Shown: positions 9,925-20,697 of the stretch, piece after piece | Layout of the letters: each line of letters starts with the position of its first letter | How positions within the stretch are numbered: position 1 is the first letter of the stretch | Source: Amyelois transitella | Lineage: Eukaryota > Arthropoda > Insecta > Lepidoptera > Pyralidae | NCBI RefSeq assembly: GCF_032362555.1 | Contig: NC_083536.1 | Coordinates: 2,790,001 to 2,854,000 of the forward strand | Direction of reading: 5' to 3' | Length of the DNA stretch: 64,000 bases | Position numbers and translations under genes: made by a program | The notes under the pieces: generated by a model | The model's database searches: none | What the model was told of the DNA's origin: nothing | What the model saw: only the letters and a program-made list of their open reading frames with translations

Positions 9925-10751
9925 ATTACTTGGCTGATGAGGTTGAGACAACTGTGGCTTCCATGAACGATGACTTATACAAGCTGAGTCGCTGGGCTAG
10001 CTCTTTTGGGTTATTAATAAATCCATCGAAATCTCAGGCTATGCTCATTGGTGGTAAGCATTTGCGCAGTCGTATTGACCCGTGTGACTTACCCCCATTA
10101 CTTCTGGATGGTTCGGTTATATCTTTTGCGGAAACTGCGAAGAACCTTGGTGTTATTTTTGATTCCACACTTAGCTGGTCGAAGCACGTTCACGAGGTTA
10201 GTCGCAAGGTATACTATTCCTTCCACACTTTGAAATGTCTCCAAAATTTTTTGCCATTCCAAACTAAAGTTTCCTTATGTCAATCCCTCATTCTTCCTCT
10301 CCTCGACTATGCAGACGCGTGCTTTTGGGATGCTACCGAGGAACTCCTTGATAAACTGGAACGTCTACAGAATTTGTGTATCCGATTCATTTTTGGCCTC
10401 AAGAAGTATGATCACGTCTCGGAGTTTCGCAGGCAACTAAACTGGCTGCCTATTCGTCTGCGTAGAAATATGAGAGTACTTTGCCTTCTTTACAATATTC
10501 TCTATAATCCTTCTTACCCCTCGTTTCTGCGCAACCGCTTCACCTTTGCTTGTCCTGTCGATACTCCATGCAAGTCTCATCGTAGGACCATGCTTAAATT
10601 CCCTACGCATCGTACGGCCACTTTCTCCAACTCCTTCTCTGTCCATGCTGTTAGATTGTGGAACTCATTGCCTCCCGAGATACGTGAATCTAAATCACTG
10701 TCCCAAATTAAAAAATTAATAAAAAATTATTACCTTTTCAAGCCTTGCTAA
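9925..10751 (+). pseudogene. LINE-A RT C-terminal part, resumed after BEL-1
   Basis: The frame picks up directly after the target duplication with the thumb and tail of the RT ('SRWASSFGLLINPSKSQAM', 'KNLGVIFDSTLSWSKHV', 'LILPLLDYADACFW') and the 'RLWNSLPPEIRES' motif usual at the end of such ORF2 proteins, ending at a TAA at 10749-10751. It is open throughout. Together with 3045-3399 it gives a continuous RT, which proves that BEL-1 inserted into LINE-A. About 55 bp of AT-rich 3' sequence follow. Confidence 0.85.
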
Positions 10752-11145
10752 TTTGGTATATATTGTACTTATTTTATGTAAGTTTATTATTTTGTATTTA
10801 TATATAGAATAGAATAGAATATGTTTATTTTCAAAATTGGATACAAGGTATCACTTATTGACGTCACATAACTTAAATCTAATTATAACTACTACTGCTT
10901 CCAAAGCGCATGTGTAGAAGAAGCGGCGGAACAAACTACACTGTAGCATTTTCATAGGACGTCAATTTACAAATATAGATCTCTTAAATCTAAATCGTGG
11001 ACGAATGCACATTGTCTACATTAAAAAACATGTATGAATGTAGAACTGATTATGTCAGTACGAATATTTCTTCAAATAAAATAAATATAAAATATGTACA
11101 TACTGTACAAATTATGTCAAGATCATGTCAAAAATACACAAGCAT

Positions 11146-12935
11146 TTAAGAGGCCATTATGTCCAGCTCGGGCCACACATGTTTATCATTAATATAATCA
11201 TCCGTGCTGTAATAGGCTTTCCTACAAAGCTCAACTTTAATATACTGTTTGAATTTTCTATCATTCATTTCAAGAACACTTTTTGGTAATTTATTATAAA
11301 ATCTTATACAATTAATCAGAAATGATTTCCCTACCTTAGCCAGCCGATGTGCTGGGATCGACAACTTGTAATTGTTCCGCAGTGATCTACTAGTACATTC
11401 ACCTACTTTTTTGAAAGAGTCTAAGTTTTTCCTAACATGCATGATGTTATCGAATATGTATTGGGAGGGCAAAGTTAAAATATTTAGGTTTTTGAAAAAA
11501 TCTCTAAGGGAATCTCTTTGGTTAAGACCGTAGATATATCGAATTGCCCTTTTTTGTAAAATGAAAATAGTTTGTATGTCTGCTGCTGATCCCTAAAGCA
11601 GTAGACCATATGACATTAAACTATGAAAATAACTAAAATATACTAGCTTAGCAGTTGCCACATCCGTCAAATGCCTAATACGACGAATAGCGTATGCTGC
11701 AGAACTAAGCCTTTTAGAAAGTTTTAAAATGTGAGCATGCCATTTCAAATTTGAATCTAATGTTATTCCTAAGAAAGTAGTACTATCAACAAAATCTAAT
11801 CTTTTACTACTTATACTAATATCCACATTTGCCTGCCGCACATTGGAAAGTGTAAACTTAATGCATTGGGTCTTATTTGCATTTAACAGTAAGTTGTTGA
11901 TTGTAAACCAGTTAGAAATGGCGGCTAAAGTGCTATTCACATCATCACAGATTTCGCTACGGCGGTTCATTTTAAAAATTAGTGACGTATCATCTGCAAA
12001 CAACACGATGCCAGTCTGTTTCTCAATCATGCAAGGCAGGTCGTTGATATATACCAGAAAGAGAAAAGGTCCCAAAATGGAACCTTGCGGTACCCCAATT
12101 TTTACCGTCGCTCCTTTCGATTTTGTATTATTTAAATCTACCGTCTGTAATCTATCACTAAGATATGATTTAATTAGTTCAACGGCAGCAGTATCGAACC
12201 CGTAATGAGCGAGTTTGAGCAGAAGAGTTCTATGATCTACGCAATCAAATGCTTTGGTCAGATCGCAAAACACTCCGATGGCATCCTGTGAGTCTTCCCA
12301 TGCATTGAGAATATGAGTGACAAGAGCCACACCTGCATCTGTTGTACATTTCCCCTCAGTAAAGCCGTATTGCTGACTATGAAATAATTTATTAGACTTA
12401 AAGTAACGCTGCATTTGATTAAGCATGATTCTCTCGAACACCTTGCTCAAAATTGGTAAAATTGAGATTGGTCTATAATTATCAGGATCTGATTTTTCAC
12501 CTTTCTTGAATAATGGAATTAGTTTACTACAATTATTGAATATATATGCTAAGTCCCCAGCTATAATATTTATAATATGACATATTACAACAGCCGACAT
12601 ACCCCAATAATCCTCAGACTTTTTCAGATTAAGTTTTTTAAAGGTATTAATAATGTCAGTAGGGTCAATATTTAAGAATTCAAATTTGGAACTGCAAATG
12701 CTGACATTATTTTTAAGTAGTATTTCAGCTTCATTAGGGCATGAGTCAATATTAGAAGTTAATTCCAACGGTATATTTGTAAAAAAATGTTCAAATAAAT
12801 TTACTATTTCTGTTGTAGAGGTAATTTTCCTATCATTAAATTTAATTTCATTAATATTTTCTTTAAAATTACTTCTACCAGTTTCCTTTTTTATAACACT
12901 CCAGGTTTCCTTTGTTCATTAAAAACATTATCAAT
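11146..12935 (-). pseudogene. LINE-C1 RT domain
   Basis: From high to low coordinates: linker ('LTSNIDSCPNEAEILL'), RT start ('YRPISILPILSKVFERIM'), 'FHSQQYGFTEGKCTTDAG', motif A 'VFCDLTKAFDCVDH', motif B 'GVPQGSILGPFLFLVYIND', and motif C 'VLFADDTSLIFK'. The C-terminal part ends 'CRKAYYSTDDYINDKHVWPE' before the stop at 11146-11148. The long frame 12768-11593 is open, then stops and shifts occur between 11593 and 11472. Near 12545 a stretch present in C2 ('VDQGIFPNLMKY' region) is missing. Catalytic Asp residues are intact. Confidence 0.8.
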
Positions 12936-12967
12936 ACATTTAGCAGATGTGGCAGTGAAGCAGGTTT

Positions 12968-13002
12968 TGAATGAATGAATGAATGAATGAATGAATGAAT
13001 GA
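12968..13002 (-). repeat. (TGAA)n tail of LINE-D
   Basis: About eight TGAA units mark the 3' end of LINE-D on the minus strand, directly next to interrupted LINE-C1 sequence. Short repeat tails instead of poly(A) are usual for CR1- and RTE-like LINEs. Confidence 0.8.
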
Positions 13003-13213
13003 TTTATTATGCATTGAATGAGTCATAATACAGTTGTTACATTTGTTTAAAGCACTTAACATTCAGCCGCTGTTGGCATGCAAAATATAGTCTTATGAAT
13101 TTACATTATTAACATTATCAAATAAATTAATCAATACAATAAATTATTACATAAATTAGACAGTTACGATATATTCATTTCAGTCAGTGATTATTATAAT
13201 TTACAGTCAATAA

Positions 13214-16118
13214 TTATGTCAATTTACTCGTCAAAAAGTCCTGGATTGAGTAAAAACACTTATCTCTCAATAGGTTCAGTAGTTGAGTTTTAAATGGTTT
13301 CAAGTCCAGTATTTTCAGATTATATGGTAGTTTGTTGAAAAATCTAATACAACTACAATAACTATTTTTATAAAAGTATTTGGTTTGACTAGCGGGCAAC
13401 ATGAGCATTCTAGGATGCCTAATTGATTTCGTTTTGAAGGCATCTTTCTGTTTAAATAAATGAGGATTTATCTTCACGAAGACGCAACATTCATAAATAT
13501 ATATAGAAGGGACCGTTAAAATATTAAGTCTCTTAAATAGTGGTCGACAAGATGTCAATGGGGCCGCATTACAAATTCCGCGAATGCATTGCTTCTGCGA
13601 AATAAAAGCTCTATCAAGATCAATCGAATTTCCCCAGATAACGATGCCATACCTCAGAATTGAATTGATATATCCGTGGTATGCTGTCAAGGCAGTTTTC
13701 CGGTCAGTTTGCTTAGCTAGTCGCCATAGAGCATAGGCAAAACGATTTAGTTTTGAGCAAACATTTTTAATATGTTGTTTCCATGAACACTGATTATCAA
13801 TTGTTATACCTAAGAATTTTATTTCATTAGCTGCATGTATAGGTCCATCTGAGGAGAGTACTGTTAAATTATCACATTTTTTATTTCTATTATAAAACCT
13901 AAGGTATTTAGTTTTATCTATATTTACATGTAGATTATTCATTTTTAACCATTTGATAATATTTGTTATAGCCCAATTAATGTCGTTATTAAAATTTCGA
14001 TTAGGTTTTTCAGTTATTACTATTGATATGTCATCTGCGAATAAATTGCACTGATGTTCAGTGGCATTTGGGAGGTCATTAATATATATAATAAAGAGTA
14101 AAGGCCCCAAAATAGTACCTTGCGGTACCCCGGTTTGGTTAACAAGATGGTTTGACTTAAACGATGTTTCCTCATTATTTTGATTGATATTTTTTATTTC
14201 AGTATATTGGGTTCTGTTATGTAAGTAACTTTTTAGCCATTTGCAGGCAACTCCCCTAATACCATATTGCTCACATTTGAACAAGAGCTTATCATGGGAG
14301 ACGAAGTCAAAGAACAATGCAACAGTATCGATTTTCTTGTCAACATTTTCAGTTACCGTTTTAATCAGATTGAAAGCCGCTAAGGTTGTGGATTTACCTT
14401 TACGAAAACCATTCTGTTCATTTCTTAGTATTTTATTATTTTCTAAAAAATCTGTTAATCTTGTGTGCATTGCTTTTTCCACTACCTTATCGAAGATACT
14501 AGTTAAGGCAATGGGTCTGAAAATTCTGCATTTTGTCTTTATCACCTTTCTTGTGTATAGGTATTATTACCGCTACTTTTAATGCTTCAGGAAATTCACC
14601 TTTTTCGAATGAAAGGTTAATTATATATGAGAGTAAAGGTGAAAGAATAATAGAACAATATTTTAATAGCTTTGTAGGAAACTCATCATAACCCACCGAG
14701 TTTGTATTTTTTAATGATTGGATGATATTGAATATCTCAACAGAAGTTGTTGGTTTTAAAAAAATACTAGATTGAGATGTATAAATATCATTTGAATTGT
14801 GGGCTGTAACATTTGGTTTATTTGATTTATTGGTTTTATTTATAAAGTAAGTATTAAATTTATTACAGATGTCAATTGGATTTGTAATGATGGTGTTGTC
14901 GTCGTTAATAATTTCATTTATATAATGTCTTGAACTTCTAGATTTTTCGTAACTTTTAATTAAATCCCATGTAGCTTTACTAATATTTTTAGCATTTTTA
15001 AAATATACTTCATTGTTTAATTTTCGTGCATTATTAATGCTGTTTTTAAGTAATTTTGTGTATTTACGGTATTCCATTTTTGTTTGGTTATTTTTCTCTC
15101 GGTAATATTGGAAGCGTAGCTTTCTCCTATGCATACAAGATTTCCTAAGGCCATTTGTAATCCATGCGTTTGATATCTTTTTGGTGAGTTTAATTTTACG
15201 AAAAGGAAAACATAGCCTGAAAAACAACAAGAGAGTGGCATGAAAATTATTAAAAGCCTTATTCATATCGGTTTCCTCATAGACATCTTTCCACGATAGG
15301 CTAGCAATATACCCTGCAAACTTTTTTATATTTTCCGAACAAAAATCTCTTTTGTGAGTATATGACACTCTTTTAAATATATGTTTTTTCTCTAGAGGAA
15401 TATTAATGGTTTGACAACTTTCATGATCTGACAATCCCATGCGATAGGTATTTCCGACAGCTGAAGGAATGTTACTTATAATTTGGTCAAGACAAGACGC
15501 CCCTCTCGTAGGTTCCTTAATGTGAATTATCATACCATAATTTTGGGTTATTCTCATAAAATCCTTCGACGAATCTCCTTCTTGTAATATATTAATATTG
15601 AAATCTCCGGCTATTACTATTTTCATATCTTTTTTGTTTCGAAGTTTAGATAGAAGGGTTTCCAATTTGATCAAAAATATATGTACATTAGAACTAGGAA
15701 TTCGATATAAACAAATAATTATATATTTAATTTGTGGTATTTCGACACCACAACATTCAAATGAATTTACCGATGCCAGCTCTTTTAAAAATTTGATTTT
15801 TTTACATTCATAGTCTTCTTTGGACAATATACATACACCACCTCGACGTATATCTGTACGAGAAAAGAAGTCCACTAAGTGATAACCACTAAGGTTCAAA
15901 TTTTTTTCGTCTCCTAGTTTTAAAAACGATTCAGAGATACATATAAAATCAATTGAATTACCTTTATTAGTTAATTCATCAATGGCTATGCTCAACATGT
16001 CAGATTTACTTAATATTCCTGCAATATTTTGATGCATTATTATATAATCGGAATGATTTTTTTTACTATTGTTATTGACGAAAAAGAACATTATTATTTT
16101 TTGAATTAGAAATGTCAA
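13214..16118 (-). pseudogene. LINE-D ORF2, endonuclease and RT
   Basis: The endonuclease frame (16118-14499) has 'YIIMHQNIAGILSKSDM', 'ICISESFLKLGDEKN', 'IVIAGDFNINIL' and 'MGLSDHESCQT'. The RT frame (14545-13214) has 'RIFRPIALTSIFDK', 'NGFRKGKSTTLAAF', 'GVPQGTILGPLLFIIYIND' and 'LFADDISIVI'. The two are separated by a one-base frameshift in a T run near 14520-14523. RT motif A reads 'VALFFDFVSHDKLL', about six residues shorter than the usual 'FFD.SKAFD.V' form. So an in-frame deletion has also damaged the catalytic palm. The copy cannot encode an active RT. Confidence 0.85.
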
Positions 16119-17276
16119 AAAAATTTGTAACTATTTTTTTACGGTAGACTATTGGGAAATAATCTAGTAAAGTCAATTGTTTCTTTGATTGTGGCTTACT
16201 TATGTTACCCGCTATACGTGGACTAGAGAAATGTGGCCTCTTATTATTAGAAAAATTTAAAAATGTCTTCTCATAGTCAAAAGTATCAATTATAATATTT
16301 AATTTTCTCGAAATGTCAGTAATATAATCAGAATAAGATGTCACATTCAAATATTTACAGTTTTTGAAATTATTACAAATCATATGAATATTCTTATTTA
16401 ATAAATTAACATTTAAGTGAACATTATTGTGAATACTTAATACAATAACAAAACAGTCCTTTAATTTTTTCAATGTTGTGGATAATTCTATAGCTAATTT
16501 GGTAGGATTATAATCATTTTCCCCTATACATATTATTATTTTATCATTTAAGTCTACATTTTCACACCCTCTTAATACTTCTTCACAGGGCGCATTTGGT
16601 TTAATAATTGCAGATATGTTATAATTTTCATAGCTGGTTTTTTCTCTTAACTTTGTTATCTTCGCAGCTAGTCCCTTGCATTGTTGTGTACTAAATATTT
16701 ACATCTACTTTGTCTATTCGATCGTTCCTTTTCATTCTTGGATGCGTTATTGTTTATCTCCTGTACTAGTGTATCAGAGTTAGAGTTAGATGCCGACATT
16801 ATTGGTGACCCTGAAGTCTGATTAGTCTGAGTTGCTTTTTCTTTGTATTCTGAGTTTAATGAGTTCAATTTAGTTGGTGATTCCGAGTAGGCGAAGTTAA
16901 TACGTCTCTTCGTGAGGCTACTTATTTTTCGGGTTGAATTAGAGATAGAATTATTTTTAGTTCCTGAGCATATATGTGTTAGCTCTTTGATTTTGAAATT
17001 TTTTGTTTTTATAATATTTTGTAGTTTACCATTTTCTAATGATAGCTTCTCAATTTCAGTATTTGCACTTTGAAGTTGAGTATTGAGTAATTCTATGGTA
17101 GTTTTGAGCTCGTCTATTTCATCTTTATTTATTGTTGACAAATCCGGCATACTATTCACACGCATTGACGAATATGACAAAGGTGATGAATCACATGAAT
17201 CGGTATTTGGTAAGGATTCATAAGATTTTCTTATTTTTCTGTATTTATTTCTTAATGTAATGTTTTCGGATTCCAT
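16072..17276 (-). pseudogene. LINE-D ORF1, coiled coil plus SGNH-like region
   Basis: The ORF1 start (17276, 'MESENITLRNKYRKIRK') is followed by a Ser-rich part and a leucine-rich coiled-coil stretch ('ELKTTIELLNTQLQSANTEI'). The frame closes at 16668, but the neighbouring frame stays open from about 16690 to 16072 and continues the protein, so a frameshift lies near 16690. The second part contains 'IIICIGENDYNP', which fits the G-x-N-D block of SGNH hydrolases. Esterase-like ORF1 proteins are known in CR1/L2-type LINEs. ORF1 and ORF2 overlap by 47 bases. Confidence 0.65.
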
Positions 17277-17446
17277 ATTGTTTGCACATGCGATCGTAAT
17301 GTGTTTATTTATTTTTATATATCTGATGAGTGGCGCCCTCTGTTAGATGTGACAGGACGTTGTGTAAAAATATTGACTTTTTAGTTTCGTATTTTCAGTA
17401 CAGATGGCGGTAGCTTATTAGCGCCATCTGTGGCTGATAAGCAATA
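17277..17446 (-). other. LINE-D 5' leader with short hairpin
   Basis: This is non-coding leader between ORF1 and the errantivirus. It includes a perfect 9-bp inverted repeat 'cagatggcg'/'cgccatctg' at 17401-17409 and 17422-17430 that could form a stem-loop. The leader continues on the other side of the virus at 25084-25431, where nothing else is recognisable. Confidence 0.5.
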
Positions 17447-17450
17447 ACTT

Positions 17451-17739
17451 AATTATGTGGGCTACAACCGGAGGTCCCAAAAAAAAGCAAAGTTATTTGA
17501 AAAGATTTAATTTTAAAGTAAAAATTACATTTAGTTAATTATTTCTAAGACAATGACAATGATCGAAGTGTGAATCAAAAGTAACATGATTTCCGTATTT
17601 CCGATATTGCGAAGCCACAGTTGACGTCATAGCGAGTCACGCGCTGCACGTTATGCCGACGCTGCACCGCGGGCCGTGTGCAGTGTTGTTTTAGATCAAC
17701 GCTGCATCGGCGATCTTCATAGATTAGCACCGCGTAACA
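17451..17739 (-). repeat. Errantivirus-1 3' LTR
   Basis: This 289-bp direct repeat of 24791-25079 has one difference that I can see: 'gccacagttg' here versus 'gccaccgttg' in the other copy. It contains the last codons and the stop codon of env. The target duplication copy 'actt' lies at 17447-17450. Confidence 0.95.
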
Positions 17740-19541
17740 CCTCCCGCCGAAGAACAGCCACCACCGATGATTTTCGTAGTAAATTGAGGTGGGGGTTGGT
17801 TACATCTTGTCCTCTCGCTGGGTTCCGGGATGGTGTAAATCCTTTCAGGTTGATCTGGACAGCTTTGTGGATTGTCATCTGTAGTCCCCTTAGAATTTAG
17901 CACGTATTTGCGATAGGCAACGTAGCTAACGAGTGCGCATGCACCGAACAATGATAGGTATAGCGGGATCGTAGTGTGATAGATTCCGTAATCATTTGTA
18001 GCTTGTATAATATGTGGGGATTCTTGCATAATTTTTGTGTTGGTAGTATGTAAGTGTTCCAGGTTTATTGAGTTAAGTTTCAGGGTTGGAGCTGGAGTCT
18101 GAATGTTCGTTTCTTTATGGGGTAGATCCATGATTTTGAGCACGTGGCCTTTCAAACGATCTTTCTTGTTAGTAATATGTAGTTGAGATGTTTCTATATA
18201 GCAATTCTGTGGTATAGTTAGTAGATAGCTGCCGTTAACTTCTTTGTAAAGGTCTTGTCCGCAGGATAGGTGAATCTTCGTAGGAGATGGGAAGTTTATG
18301 GTGTAATATCTGTCATCAAGTTCCTCGTAAGCTATTTGGTCCAAAGTGATCGCGATGGGCTGGCATGTTGGATTCCTTTTCTGTGTGGTGATAAGTTCAG
18401 GTATGCAGCTCTGTGATGGGCGGTTCTGCAAACTTCGTTTTTCCTCGCATATAAACCATTTACTAGACTTCGGGCATTCAGCCTCTATGTTCTTGAAATC
18501 TTTCTGGAAGATGGCTAGGAAAGGAGAAGGCGGTATAAGGACTTCATGAAATCTGTTAGGTATGATAGATAACTTGTATAAGTCATATATAGGAAGCTGG
18601 AAAATTGGGAATTTATATACTATTACTATATTATTTCCTACGTAATATGAACCTAATCTAACTAACTCATAATATTCTCTGATGTCTAAATCAATTATTC
18701 TATCTCGGCCATATATAGCTGTCAGTTTGTGTAATATATTCCGTATTTCATCTAAACTAATAGCTGAATGGTGCATAGTAGAGGTTCTTATGAATGCTAA
18801 GATGTTTTGTAAACGAGTTAATTCTTGTGAGATAGAATCTACGTTATCGCTAAGAATGATAAGCATCTGAGCTAGATGTGCATATTTTATTAAATCATAA
18901 TCCCTACTTGCATCACTTTCGTTAATTCTATTAATTAAGTCCGCCATTTTGTTCTGGTTCTTTACTATATCATTGATAATTTTGGAATATTGGGAAGTGA
19001 GATCTTTTGTTAAACTAACATGTTGATTAAATTCGGTAGCAAGCCTATGTTCGTCTTCTTCGAGAGCTTTTATTGCGTGATTATAATGTAGCGCATCGGT
19101 GTAATCAAGGTTACCTGTAATGCTTTTTACGACACTGCCGAGACCATCTATGAGACCTCTCTTTACACGACCCGTCTCAAAAGATTTAAGTTGCTCAGAC
19201 ACGTTTTTAAGTTTATTTTTAAGATAGTCTATATGAGGCTGGAATAATAAATTAGTTTTATTGTGAAGATCGGGGCTGCTAGTTAATAACTGGTCATTTA
19301 CGGAGTTAATTTTATCTTGTAAAAGGTCCAAGTTAACATTCTGAATGAAGGAGTGATGATGGGATATGATTTTAGCCTCGCCTAGTTTGAAAGGTAAGAT
19401 GCCGGGTCCATTGTCTAGGCTCTCAAGTCTTATCTCTTGAGGTAGAGCCATGGGCAGGACCAGGTGAAGGATCAGGAGCGTCCTGTAACAATCGGGCGGT
19501 TTTAGGAACCCTTTTAAGTCTAGATTTTGCGATGGGACCAC
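17724..19541 (-). CDS. env: Errantivirus-1 env, fusion-type glycoprotein
   Basis: An open frame of 605 codons, intact. A hydrophobic segment near residues 20-33 can serve as signal peptide. A furin-type site RVKR is at residues 125-128, directly followed by a Gly-rich stretch that fits a fusion peptide. Helical heptad-like regions follow, and a transmembrane segment lies near residues 522-543 with a cytoplasmic tail of about 62 residues. This layout is that of insect errantiviral Env proteins, which are related to the F proteins of baculoviruses. It is normally expressed from a spliced message. The stop codon lies inside the 3' LTR (17724-17726). Confidence 0.88.
   Translation of the reverse strand: MVPSQNLDLKGFLKPPDCYRTLLILHLVLPMALPQEIRLESLDNGPGILPFKLGEAKIISHHHSFIQNVNLDLLQDKINSVNDQLLTSSPDLHNKTNLLFQPHIDYLKNKLKNVSEQLKSFETGRVKRGLIDGLGSVVKSITGNLDYTDALHYNHAIKALEEDEHRLATEFNQHVSLTKDLTSQYSKIINDIVKNQNKMADLINRINESDASRDYDLIKYAHLAQMLIILSDNVDSISQELTRLQNILAFIRTSTMHHSAISLDEIRNILHKLTAIYGRDRIIDLDIREYYELVRLGSYYVGNNIVIVYKFPIFQLPIYDLYKLSIIPNRFHEVLIPPSPFLAIFQKDFKNIEAECPKSSKWFICEEKRSLQNRPSQSCIPELITTQKRNPTCQPIAITLDQIAYEELDDRYYTINFPSPTKIHLSCGQDLYKEVNGSYLLTIPQNCYIETSQLHITNKKDRLKGHVLKIMDLPHKETNIQTPAPTLKLNSINLEHLHTTNTKIMQESPHIIQATNDYGIYHTTIPLYLSLFGACALVSYVAYRKYVLNSKGTTDDNPQSCPDQPERIYTIPEPSERTRCNQPPPQFTTKIIGGGCSSAGGVTRC
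17740..17748 (-). promoter_or_regulatory. Errantivirus-1 polypurine tract
   Basis: On the element strand the bases before the 3' LTR read GGCGGGAGG, a short purine tract. It lies within the last codons of env. Confidence 0.6.
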
Positions 19542-20697
19542 GTTTCTTCCTCGTATAAATATGAATAGGAAGATCCGCCATGACGATATCGTGAGTGTAA
19601 CGGGGAGCTACTTTTTGCCTAGAAGCAAATGGATTTTTTATGAAAATCTGTTGCTCGGGCGAGTGATAGACTTCCGGCTCACGATTACGATTATGGTTAT
19701 CCGTAAGCTCTTTGCGGGTTTCGTTACATAACTCGTGAATCGCTTTATATGCTTTGGTCATTTTATCTTTATGATTAGTCGCATATTGTTGCATTAAATG
19801 TGCGGATAAATCTAGATCAAAAGGATCGCGTGGGTCGAAATGTCCAGTGATAATTTCTATAGGTTTACACTTCGTGAAACTGTGAATACTACTGTTATAA
19901 GCCAAAAGGGCATAAGGCATGAGATTGATTACTGATTCTCCTTTTTGACTGAGCTTGAGAATACGAAGATGTTCTAAAATCGTGGCGTGAAATTTTTCAA
20001 CAATACCATTTTCATTAGGGGTATTCGGTGCCACCCTATGATGCTGGATTTTATGTAATCTTATAAACTCAGAGAAAAGTTGATTTGTGAATTCCGGCCC
20101 GTTATCGGTAACTATAGTAATTGGTATTCCGTGGTGAGTGCAAAATATGAGCAAAGCTTGTACAACACTTATTGCAGTTCCATCCCTTAAGTGATATGCC
20201 TGAGCGTATTTAGAGAAGGAATCAACTATGGACAAAAACTTTTCACTCTGAATAGTTAGTAAATCGAGATGCACTGTCTCAAATGGTTTGCTAGAAGGTG
20301 GAACTAATTTAAATTGTTGTTTGATAGGGTTGCGATCGTACTTTGCTTGACCGCAAATAGTGCACTCGTTTATAAATTTTGTTATTTGTTCACGCATTTT
20401 CGGCCAGTAATACTTATGGGATAGAGCTAAGTAAGTCTCATTAATACCCCTATGATTAGTTTTACCGTCATGATATTTGTTAATGATTTCCTGCTGCCTT
20501 AGATATTCTCGTACATTGTCCAGTTCCTTTTTTGTTAGTACTAAGTTCATTGATGAGTTTTTAAAGTGCTTTTGAATGATAGGGATTATGCTGTACATAC
20601 CTAATGTTGGGTTAATTAATAAGCCTGTCTTAATTTTTGGATGAACGTATTCTTTAATGGCATTAACAACATCCTCTTCTAAAGTAGATTCTGACAC
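19423..20697 (-). CDS. pol: Errantivirus-1 pol: integrase
   Basis: This open frame of 424 codons continues pol after a frameshift. It has the zinc-binding HHCC region ('NKYHDGKTNHRG' through 'ECTICGQAK') and the core D, D, E residues in 'VHLDLLTIQ', 'IVTDNGPEFTNQ' and 'NENGIVEKFHAT'. The C-terminal part includes a basic tail ending near the env start. Its last 119 bases overlap env. The first Met at 20697 is not a natural start, since the domain begins in the preceding frame. Confidence 0.9.
   Translation of the reverse strand: MSESTLEEDVVNAIKEYVHPKIKTGLLINPTLGMYSIIPIIQKHFKNSSMNLVLTKKELDNVREYLRQQEIINKYHDGKTNHRGINETYLALSHKYYWPKMREQITKFINECTICGQAKYDRNPIKQQFKLVPPSSKPFETVHLDLLTIQSEKFLSIVDSFSKYAQAYHLRDGTAISVVQALLIFCTHHGIPITIVTDNGPEFTNQLFSEFIRLHKIQHHRVAPNTPNENGIVEKFHATILEHLRILKLSQKGESVINLMPYALLAYNSSIHSFTKCKPIEIITGHFDPRDPFDLDLSAHLMQQYATNHKDKMTKAYKAIHELCNETRKELTDNHNRNREPEVYHSPEQQIFIKNPFASRQKVAPRYTHDIVMADLPIHIYTRKKRGPIAKSRLKRVPKTARLLQDAPDPSPGPAHGSTSRDKT

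Larger units (their letters stand above)
1246..10806 (+). mobile_element. LINE-A, Jockey/CR1-like non-LTR retrotransposon, split by BEL-1
   Basis: LINE-A runs from about 1246 to 3399 and resumes at 9925 to about 10806. The gap is exactly the BEL-1 insertion. The reverse transcriptase reads into the insertion just after its 'YADDLQLY' motif and continues in frame after it. The order is apurinic-type endonuclease, linker, RT, and a C-terminal LINE tail. The 3' end is AT-rich and abuts the tail of LINE-C1 near 10806. The copy is dead: it has a stop and a frameshift near 2988-3045 and lacks the usual catalytic Glu of the endonuclease. LINE-B is a related but distinct element. Confidence 0.85.

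Noticed and set aside
16955..17276. A host coiled-coil gene upstream of LINE-D ORF2
   Set aside because: It is directly followed, after a frameshift, by the SGNH-like part and by ORF2 with a short overlap, so it is LINE ORF1.
17724..19541. A host membrane protein or a free-standing domesticated env gene
   Set aside because: It overlaps the integrase frame and ends inside the 3' LTR, so it is an ordinary part of the errantivirus.
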